NCBI GenBank assembly: GCA_012513195.1
Contig: JAAZCR010000192.1
Location: 1-5,354, forward strand
Length of the DNA: 5,354 bases
Origin: Bacilli bacterium
GTDB taxonomy: Bacteria > Bacillota_I > Bacilli_A > Haloplasmatales > Haloplasmataceae
Direction: 5' to 3'
The notes below the pieces were generated by a model. The model had not been told where the DNA came from. It ran no database searches and was given only the letters and a program-made list of their open reading frames with translations. Shown one piece after another: positions 1 to 4,333 of this stretch. Both the position numbers and the translations under genes were made by a program. Each line of letters begins with the position of its first letter. Within the stretch, counting starts at the first letter, position 1.

Positions 1-1
1 G

Positions 2-166
2 TTTAATAATGATAAAGATGATGTATACTTGATAAGTCCTAGAGGTACGATAATTGACAAGTTTACTTATAATTCAACAGTTAGAGATGAATCATTCTGT
101 TGTATACTATCGGGTGGTAACTGGTTCGATGGAACATGTACACCGACCAAAAACGCACCTAATTAA
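2..166 (+). CDS. C-terminal end of a lamin-tail-domain (LTD) protein, probably a secreted ComEC-like metallo-hydrolase (partial)
   Basis: An open frame enters from the left edge and runs 54 codons to TAA at 164-166. Directly visible are a DDVYLISPRG segment (residues 6-15 of the fragment), an IIDKFTY strand (17-23), a GGNWFDGTCTP turn (38-48) and a terminal TPTKNAPN. This alternation of 'D.V.L..P.G.iiD...Y' and a final 'TPT..APN' is the usual ending of bacterial lamin-tail domains, an extracellular immunoglobulin-like module found at the C-terminus of secreted nucleases and metallo-beta-lactamase hydrolases. The DUF3006 gene 10 bp downstream is, from family knowledge, a frequent neighbour of ComEC/Rec2-type hydrolases, so that is the most likely identity of the missing body. 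The catalytic part lies outside the window, so the enzyme type is inference. Three cysteines (33, 34 and 46) are close together near the end, which could suit an extracytoplasmic disulfide. Confidence 0.6.
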   Translation, partial: FNNDKDDVYLISPRGTIIDKFTYNSTVRDESFCCILSGGNWFDGTCTPTKNAPN

Positions 167-171
167 GGAGG
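165..171 (+). promoter_or_regulatory. Ribosome binding site of the DUF3006 gene
   Basis: A full AAGGAGG lies 5 nt before the ATG at 177 and shares its first two bases with the TAA stop of the preceding gene, which suggests translational coupling. It fixes the DUF3006 start at 177. The in-frame ATG at 54 would run antisense-like nonsense through the lamin-tail frame and has no such site. Confidence 0.85.
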
Positions 172-176
172 ATACT

Positions 177-389
177 ATGAAAAAACAGTTTATTATTGAT
201 AGATTTGAAGGAAATTTTGTTATAGTTGAATATGGTGATATAACATTTAGTCTACCACGGGAAATTTTTCCTTCTGATGCCAAAGAAGGGCAAGTCATTG
301 ATATTTCAATTAGAGTAAATCATAACGAAACAGAGGAGTTACGTAAACAAGTAATTAGTCTATCACGCAAGTTGTTTAGAGATGAATAA
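177..389 (+). CDS. DUF3006 family protein
   Basis: This is a 70-residue cytoplasmic protein of unknown biochemical role with no signal peptide or membrane segment. The sequence begins MKKQFIIDRFEGNFVIVEY, followed by FSLPREIFP, a KEGQVIDI turn and a charged C-terminal helix (NETEELRKQVISLSRKLF). The pattern 'iIDRFEg..avvE' then 'p...lP..akEGdvi.i' then 'R...i..l...LF.D' is the hallmark of DUF3006, whose members are usually 65-90 residues, so the length is normal. The start at 177 is set by the AAGGAGG site. It is 10 bp behind the lamin-tail gene and clearly in the same transcript; family members commonly sit next to ComEC/metallo-beta-lactamase hydrolases, which suggests an accessory role, though no function is established. 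A strong terminator begins at its stop codon. Confidence 0.85.
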   Translation: MKKQFIIDRFEGNFVIVEYGDITFSLPREIFPSDAKEGQVIDISIRVNHNETEELRKQVISLSRKLFRDE

Positions 390-430
390 AATAAAGAGGC
401 ACTTCCAATGCGAAGTGCCTCTTTATTTTA
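387..430. terminator. Bidirectional intrinsic terminator between convergent genes
   Basis: A perfect 19-bp stem pairs 387-405 with 412-430 around a 6-nt loop (406-411). The core arm is AAAGAGGCACTTC, flanked by A/T tracts that give a U-run on both strands. It contains the TAA of the DUF3006 gene at its left foot and the TAA of the tetR gene (428-430 on the minus strand) at its right foot. It therefore ends both transcripts in one element. Confidence 0.93.
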
Positions 431-973
431 TGTATTAGGAACATAGAAATGACTTGCGATAAAATCAACGCTTTCTTTGCGATTGTTTTTAAACCAAGCA
501 ATAAGGATACTTGTAAGTCCACCAGTCGCAAAGTGCGCAATATAATCTTTTGAAAGTTTGCTAGATAACCCCATTTCGATAGTAGAGAACATTTGAAGAA
601 GCGTGTTCGACCAAGTATTGTAAAGAATTTGCGTTTTGTCTAAATGGATGATGAGATTAATGATATCGGGATGTTCATCCCAGAACTGGAAGAAAAATTT
701 TACTTTCCTTTGGATATCTTTATCATAAACCGTCAAATCGAAGGTTGCTTTCATTTTTTCTAACAATTCCTGTGTTAAACTATTAAGTTTTTCAATGATA
801 ATATCATCTTTTGTATAATAATAACGATAAAAGGTAGCTCTGCCAATTCCTGCTTTTTTAATAATCATACTGATGGTAATGTCATGATAATCTAGTTTTT
901 TTAGTAACAATTTTAGCGCTTCAAAAACAAATTCTTTAGTGCGATTAATCCGTATATCCTTTTTTTGGAACAA
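428..973 (-). CDS. TetR/AcrR-family transcriptional repressor
   Basis: The protein is 181 residues from a TTG start, a normal TetR size. An N-terminal three-helix DNA-binding domain spans about residues 9-58: RTKEFVFEALKLLLKKL (helix 1), DITISMIIKKAGIGRATFYRY (helix-turn-helix, about 31-51), then YTKDDIIIEKL, the standard 'F..KddLi..l' after the recognition helix. The rest is an all-helical ligand/dimer domain with no assignable ligand. The TTG at 973 has a GAGGTGAT site at the right distance. An in-frame ATG at 1009 would add 12 residues, but its GAGG is only 3 nt away, so TTG is preferred. The gene diverges from the MMPL exporter across about 100 bp with overlapping promoters, the classic arrangement of a local repressor and its efflux target. 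It converges on DUF3006 and shares its terminator. Trp codons are TGG. Confidence 0.9.
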   Translation of the reverse strand: MFQKKDIRINRTKEFVFEALKLLLKKLDYHDITISMIIKKAGIGRATFYRYYYTKDDIIIEKLNSLTQELLEKMKATFDLTVYDKDIQRKVKFFFQFWDEHPDIINLIIHLDKTQILYNTWSNTLLQMFSTIEMGLSSKLSKDYIAHFATGGLTSILIAWFKNNRKESVDFIASHFYVPNT

Positions 974-977
974 ATTA

Positions 978-985
978 ATCACCTC
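978..985 (-). promoter_or_regulatory. Ribosome binding site that decides the tetR TTG start
   Basis: On the minus strand GAGGTGAT precedes the TTG at 973-971, with 8 nt between GAGG and the start codon. This is a near-complete Shine-Dalgarno at ideal spacing. The competing ATG at 1009 has GAGG with only 3 nt of spacing. Confidence 0.65.
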
Positions 986-1008
986 TGTTTCATAAGTAAA
1001 TGCGCACA

Positions 1009-1037
1009 TTGACCTCTATCTATCTTAATTATATTAT
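1009..1037 (+). promoter_or_regulatory. Sigma-A-type promoter of the MMPL exporter gene
   Basis: TTGACC (1009-1014) and TATTAT (1032-1037) are separated by 17 bp, each one mismatch from consensus. The expected transcript start is near 1044, giving a leader of roughly 30 nt to the ATG at 1076. The -10 is shared with the opposing tetR promoter, so the two promoters should compete. Confidence 0.7.
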
Positions 1038-1049
1038 AAATTTTAGATA
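1021..1049. promoter_or_regulatory. Candidate TetR operator: imperfect palindrome over both -10 elements
   Basis: The outer arms TATCT (1021-1025) and AGATA (1045-1049) are exact inverted copies. Folding around 1035 gives 11 complementary positions out of 14 pairs. It covers both -10 hexamers, so a bound dimer would silence both promoters, the expected autoregulated design. The inner part is almost pure A/T, so some symmetry is expected by chance. Assignment as the operator is inference. Confidence 0.45.
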
Positions 1050-1060
1050 CTAACAAGCAA
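1033..1060 (-). promoter_or_regulatory. Sigma-A-type promoter of the tetR gene
   Basis: On the minus strand TTGCTT (1060-1055) and a perfect TATAAT (1038-1033) are separated by 16 bp. The expected start is near 1026, leaving about 50 nt of leader before the TTG at 973. This long leader fits the TTG start better than the ATG at 1009, which would leave about 17 nt. Confidence 0.65.
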
Positions 1061-1075
1061 TTTAGTGAGGTGATT

Positions 1076-3121
1076 ATGGTTGTGCTTAAAGTTTTGACAT
1101 ATTTAAACAAAAAGGGTAAATATGTTATCGTAGTTTTTGCGGCACTATTAGTCATATCTTTGTTGGTGTTTCCTTTTGTCAAAATAACGGATGATCGCGT
1201 AGATTATTTACCTGATTCTTCAGAAGCTAAACAAGGTTTAGTAATTCTAAATGAAGAGTTCTCCGATGTGTTAAAGGCTAATGGTAAAGTTCTTATTAAG
1301 AATAAGACAGTAAATGAGATTTTAAATCTAAAGATGGAGATTAAAAAGATTCCCGGTGTTTTATCAGTTATATGGATCGATGATTTTGTTGATTTAACGA
1401 CAATCCCAATCGAATATATTCCTGAAAATGTTAGAGATAATTTTTATAAAGATAATAAAGCATTGTTTGATATTACCTTTACTGATGAGATTAATAGTGA
1501 AGTCACGAAAAACGCGATTCGAGAAATAAATACCCTATTAAAAGATAATGGTGGAGTAGGTTTAACACCACGCAGTGTGGTAGGAGTGGCGACACTCGCT
1601 ATCATAGTAGCGGTTGCGATTGTTGTATTAGTAGTGGTCATCTTCACCGACTCGTTTATGGCTAGTTTATTAATCTTAGTTACATTAGGTGTATCGATTG
1701 GTATTAATCTTGGTACCAACATTATCTTTGGTAAGATTTCTGATATCACTTTTATCGCAAGCAGTGTGATTCAACTGGCAGTATCCATAGATTATTGTCT
1801 AGTTTTTATGAAAAAATTAAAAGATGCAAGAAGTATAACTAATGATTTAGATCAAGCGATACCCCAAGCGATGTATCAATCTCTAAAAACTGTTTTAGCC
1901 TCTAGTTTAACTACCATAGCGGGTTTCTTAGCGATTGGTATTATGAAATACCGCATTGGGGCAGAACTGGGATTAGTACTAGCGAAAGGCGTTACTATCA
2001 GTTTAATTTCTGTGATATTACTATTACCAGTATTGGTAAGACTTTACATTAAGGCAATTGATAAAACAAACCATCGCATCTATATACCACACTTTAAGTT
2101 TTACCAACGGTGGATTAAAAAACCAGTAGGTATTGGAGTATTAGTGGGTTTAGTCTTAATTGGTGGTTTTAGCTTCTATTTCCAAAATCAAAACAAATAT
2201 ACTTATTCCGATAATCAAGTTGAGTATACAGAACTAGAGAAAGAAATTGTGAATACTTTTGGTGAGTATAATCAATTTATTCTGATAATTCCTAATAATG
2301 AGCCAGCGAAAGAAGTCCAACTCCTAAATCAACTACAAGCACTAGAAACATTACAATCTGTCACATCTTTATATACTATCGTACCATATGGAACCCCACT
2401 TGAAATGATACCACCGCAAGTTAAAGCACAGTTTTTAAGTGATAATCATTCATTAATTTATATTACTCTTGATGTGCCAATTGAAAGTGATGTGACCTTT
2501 AAGACGATTGATACGTTACGGGATATTGTTAAAGACTATTATGATACTAGTTACTTAACTGGTGAATCAGTGGTAATCTATGATAGTAAATTAGTAATTG
2601 AAGAAGATTACTTATATGTATTGATAGCTTCACTTGTCGCAATTGGTTTAATCGTCTTTTTCACTTTTAGAAAGCTTACGATACCTATCTTACTATTAAT
2701 AGTTATTGAATCAGCTATCTGGGTAAACATGGCCATCCCTTACTTCCAAAAAATTGAATTTGCATATTTAGGTTATATTTTAATCAGTTCAATTCAATTA
2801 GGAGCGACCATCGATTACGCGATTATAATGACTGATAATTATCTTAAAGAACGGAGAAGTAACTCACCGATTGTAGCTTCACAAAAGGCTTTTGTGGCAT
2901 CGATTGAAGCGATTTTCGTTTCCATTTTAGCACTCATTATCGCTGGTTTCTCGTTAACGATGATGATGGAAATGGATCTAATTAGACAATTAGGTATTTT
3001 GATTGGACGTGGAACAATAATCAGTGGTTTATTCTCACTCTTCATTTTACCGCAATTATTAGTTTTGTTTGATAAGTTAATTGTCAATAAAAAATTAATA
3101 AACGAGAAAGCTGGAAAATAA
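1076..3121 (+). CDS. MMPL/RND-superfamily membrane exporter
   Basis: This is a 681-residue integral membrane protein, close to the usual 700 or so of Gram-positive MMPL proteins such as YdfJ. It has two homologous halves of six membrane segments. Segment 1 (about 16-35) is followed by an outside domain (about 38-165) and segments 2-6 (about 168-190, 195-218, 224-247, 275-293, 302-325). Segment 7 (about 350-370) is followed by a second outside domain and segments 8-12 (about 512-531, 534-556, 564-588, 608-632, 640-665). The middle helix of each half carries the family Asp-Tyr pair, SIDY (D239-Y240) and TIDY (D580-Y581), which in MmpL3 forms the proton relay. It is therefore probably a proton-driven exporter of lipids or hydrophobic compounds, with substrate unknown. 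The ATG at 1076 lies 5 nt after GAGG (1067-1070); GTG at 1070 sits inside that site and GTG at 1082 is a weaker alternative. It is divergent from, and probably repressed by, the TetR gene. Confidence 0.9.
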   Translation: MVVLKVLTYLNKKGKYVIVVFAALLVISLLVFPFVKITDDRVDYLPDSSEAKQGLVILNEEFSDVLKANGKVLIKNKTVNEILNLKMEIKKIPGVLSVIWIDDFVDLTTIPIEYIPENVRDNFYKDNKALFDITFTDEINSEVTKNAIREINTLLKDNGGVGLTPRSVVGVATLAIIVAVAIVVLVVVIFTDSFMASLLILVTLGVSIGINLGTNIIFGKISDITFIASSVIQLAVSIDYCLVFMKKLKDARSITNDLDQAIPQAMYQSLKTVLASSLTTIAGFLAIGIMKYRIGAELGLVLAKGVTISLISVILLLPVLVRLYIKAIDKTNHRIYIPHFKFYQRWIKKPVGIGVLVGLVLIGGFSFYFQNQNKYTYSDNQVEYTELEKEIVNTFGEYNQFILIIPNNEPAKEVQLLNQLQALETLQSVTSLYTIVPYGTPLEMIPPQVKAQFLSDNHSLIYITLDVPIESDVTFKTIDTLRDIVKDYYDTSYLTGESVVIYDSKLVIEEDYLYVLIASLVAIGLIVFFTFRKLTIPILLLIVIESAIWVNMAIPYFQKIEFAYLGYILISSIQLGATIDYAIIMTDNYLKERRSNSPIVASQKAFVASIEAIFVSILALIIAGFSLTMMMEMDLIRQLGILIGRGTIISGLFSLFILPQLLVLFDKLIVNKKLINEKAGK

Positions 3122-3134
3122 TTCCAGCTTTTTT
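3107..3134 (+). terminator. Intrinsic terminator of the MMPL gene, overlapping its end
   Basis: A 10-bp stem pairs AAAGCTGGAA (3107-3116) with TTCCAGCTTT (3122-3131) around a 5-nt loop, followed by a T-run to 3134. The stop codon TAA (3119-3121) lies in the loop, so the last codons also encode the left arm. It separates the exporter from the peptidase gene. Confidence 0.9.
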
Positions 3135-3188
3135 ATTTATATGAAATAATTTCCTTTTCAAAAATGCTTTATCTTCATAGTCTATTTC

Positions 3189-3195
3189 CATACTA
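3189..3195 (+). promoter_or_regulatory. Possible -10 element upstream of the peptidase gene (sigma-G-like CATACTA)
   Basis: In the 100-bp gap before the peptidase gene I find no convincing sigma-A promoter. CATACTA lies 29 bp before the ATG and matches the favoured -10 of sporulation factor sigma-G. The sequence 18 bp upstream, TGCTTT (3165-3170), is a poor -35. Bacillus lytH is a sporulation gene, though reported under sigma-K, so this is only a weak hint. Confidence 0.2.
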
Positions 3196-3211
3196 ATATT
3201 GAAACGGTAAT

Positions 3212-3217
3212 GGGAGG
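3212..3217 (+). promoter_or_regulatory. Ribosome binding site that decides the peptidase start
   Basis: GGGAGG is followed by 7 nt and the ATG at 3225, an ideal spacing. The in-frame ATG at 3210 overlaps this site and has none of its own. Starting at 3225 also places MKRIICF at the front of the signal peptide. Confidence 0.88.
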
Positions 3218-3224
3218 AAAAGAC

Positions 3225-4193
3225 ATGAAAAGAATCATTTGTTTCATCTTGTTATGTTTGTGTTATATTTTTGTAAGTTCAGTAGAAGTAAATGCTGATG
3301 TAAATGAATATGAATTGCGTTTAGAGTATTATCACAAATATGCAGCACTAACAGGTATTGACTGGTATTATATAGCAGCGATTGATCAGTATGAACGTAA
3401 TACGAAAAATTATCGTCATTATTGTCCTAAGCAAAATGAAATTATATCAATCTGTTTTGATGAACGACTCTGGAGTGGCATTAATAACCCCGTCTATGAT
3501 GATAAGAATACCGATCGCATTAACATTTTTGGTGGCATAGGTTTTGATGGTGATGAGGATGGTTATGCTGATCGCTTAAATCCAGATGATCGATTATATA
3601 CAATGGTAAAAATTATTACTGCTTATGGAATAACAGAAGATAGTATTGAACAGGCATTATTAGAATATTATCGTACCGAAAAGGGTGTGCAAATTATTAA
3701 GCAAATTGCCCTTCTATTTAAGCACTTTAATCGTATTGATTTGGATAAACGTGTCCATCCCATTCCTAAAGGTTATAATGCGAGTGTCGTAAACAATTAC
3801 GGTGATAAGCGTAGTTTCGGTGGACCAAGGCTTCATGAAGGTGTAGATATTTTTGCGCCTACTGGTACACCAGTTGTTGCCACTGCATATGGTTATGTTG
3901 AGGTTAAAGGATGGAATCGTTTGGGTGGTTATCGCTTAGGAATACGCGATATATATAACACCTATGAATTTTATGCACATTTAAATAGTTACGCTAAAGG
4001 AATCGAAGAAGGGTCAATTGTAAGACCAGGTCAAGTGATTGGATATGTTGGATCTACTGGTTATGGCAATGAAGGAACTAGAGGAAAGTTTCCACCCCAT
4101 CTCCATTTTGGTCTTTATAAGTTTGATGGGAAGAAGGAATGGAGTTTCGATCCCTATCCTTATTTGAAAAAATGGGAAAAAGTGAGGATATAA
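3225..4193 (+). CDS. Secreted LytH-like M23 peptidoglycan endopeptidase with transglycosylase-like N-terminal half
   Basis: The protein is 322 residues. A signal peptide (MKR, hydrophobic 4-20, V-N-A at 22-24) predicts cleavage after A24 and export. Residues about 30-180 resemble a lysozyme/transglycosylase fold: IDWYYIAAIDQYE with Glu57, INIFGGIGFDGDEDGYADRLNPDD (100-122) with a DxDxDGxxD calcium-type loop (108-116), and ALLEYY (144-149). The C-terminal M23/LytM domain (about 185-320) is complete: H204 and D208 in HEGVD, H252 in YAHL, and HLH at 292-294. By analogy with LytM, H204, D208 and H294 bind zinc, while H252 and H292 are catalytic. The whole length, including KGWNRLGGYRLGIRDIYNTY and WSFDPYPYLK, matches my memory of Bacillus LytH/YunA, an L-Ala-D-Glu peptidase of spore cortex maturation. 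Family assignment is strong; the exact bond cleaved and any sporulation role are inference. It forms its own unit, with no clear terminator before pdhA. Confidence 0.9.
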   Translation: MKRIICFILLCLCYIFVSSVEVNADVNEYELRLEYYHKYAALTGIDWYYIAAIDQYERNTKNYRHYCPKQNEIISICFDERLWSGINNPVYDDKNTDRINIFGGIGFDGDEDGYADRLNPDDRLYTMVKIITAYGITEDSIEQALLEYYRTEKGVQIIKQIALLFKHFNRIDLDKRVHPIPKGYNASVVNNYGDKRSFGGPRLHEGVDIFAPTGTPVVATAYGYVEVKGWNRLGGYRLGIRDIYNTYEFYAHLNSYAKGIEEGSIVRPGQVIGYVGSTGYGNEGTRGKFPPHLHFGLYKFDGKKEWSFDPYPYLKKWEKVRI

Positions 4194-4205
4194 TGAAAAT
4201 TTTCA
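4194..4205. repeat. 12-bp perfect palindrome after the peptidase stop codon
   Basis: TGAAAATTTTCA directly follows the TAA. It has no loop and no following T-run, so it is not a usual intrinsic terminator. Its half ATTTTCAG recurs in the pdhA leader (4263-4270). Function is unknown; chance is possible in A/T-rich DNA. Confidence 0.3.
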
Positions 4206-4223
4206 GGATGCAATGCATATTAG

Positions 4224-4251
4224 TTGCTCATGAGGGGTAATAAGGTATAAT
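4224..4251 (+). promoter_or_regulatory. Sigma-A-type promoter of pdhA
   Basis: TTGCTC (4224-4229) and a perfect TATAAT (4246-4251) are separated by 16 bp. The expected start near 4258 gives a leader of about 75 nt before the ATG at 4334. It lies wholly in the 140-bp gap after the peptidase gene. Confidence 0.7.
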
Positions 4252-4252
4252 A

Positions 4253-4283
4253 AAATTGTAAGAATTTTCAGAAGTAAATTGTA
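4253..4283 (+). repeat. Paired 8-bp direct repeats at the pdhA transcript start
   Basis: AAATTGTA occurs at 4253-4260 and again at 4276-4283, 23 bp apart start to start, or about two helical turns. They straddle the predicted start site and early leader, a position where a repressor could bind. No known motif is recognised and the A/T content makes chance plausible. Confidence 0.25.
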
Positions 4284-4320
4284 GGTATACGTTTAATTTA
4301 TAGAGGGAAAATAAAATCTT

Positions 4321-4327
4321 AAGGAGG
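4321..4327 (+). promoter_or_regulatory. Strong ribosome binding site of pdhA
   Basis: AAGGAGG matches the 16S tail fully and is 6 nt from the ATG at 4334. It fixes the start and predicts efficient translation, as expected for a central metabolic enzyme. Confidence 0.88.
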
Positions 4328-4333
4328 TTTTCT

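Noticed and set aside
54..176. Longer DUF3006 start at ATG 54, adding 41 residues
   Set aside because: The extra region is the lamin-tail coding sequence read in another frame, it does not look like protein, and the AAGGAGG site points to ATG 177.
1070..1075. GTG at 1070 as the exporter start
   Set aside because: These bases are part of the GAGGTGAT ribosome binding site itself, so the first usable start is ATG 1076.
977..1076. 10-bp inverted repeat (TAATCACCTC at 976-985 and GAGGTGATTA at 1067-1076) flanking the divergent region
   Set aside because: Each arm is simply the Shine-Dalgarno sequence of one of the two divergent genes, so the symmetry is explained without an operator.
979..1182. 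67-residue minus-strand open frame over the divergent region
   Set aside because: It overlaps the control region and the first exporter codons antisense, has no family-like features and no separate binding site.
1444..1749. 101-residue minus-strand open frame inside the exporter gene
   Set aside because: It is an antisense shadow of the hydrophobic exporter sequence, rich in Thr and Ile from reversed Val and Gly codons.
2839..3087. 82-residue minus-strand open frame inside the exporter gene
   Set aside because: It is an antisense shadow with no ribosome binding site or recognisable motif.
3210..3224. ATG at 3210 as the peptidase start
   Set aside because: It overlaps the GGGAGG binding site used by ATG 3225 and would put five odd residues before a standard signal peptide.
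4194..4220. TGAAAATTTTCA and the following ATGCAATGCAT as a terminator for the peptidase gene
   Set aside because: There is no loop in the first element, no G/C-rich stem and no T-run after either element.
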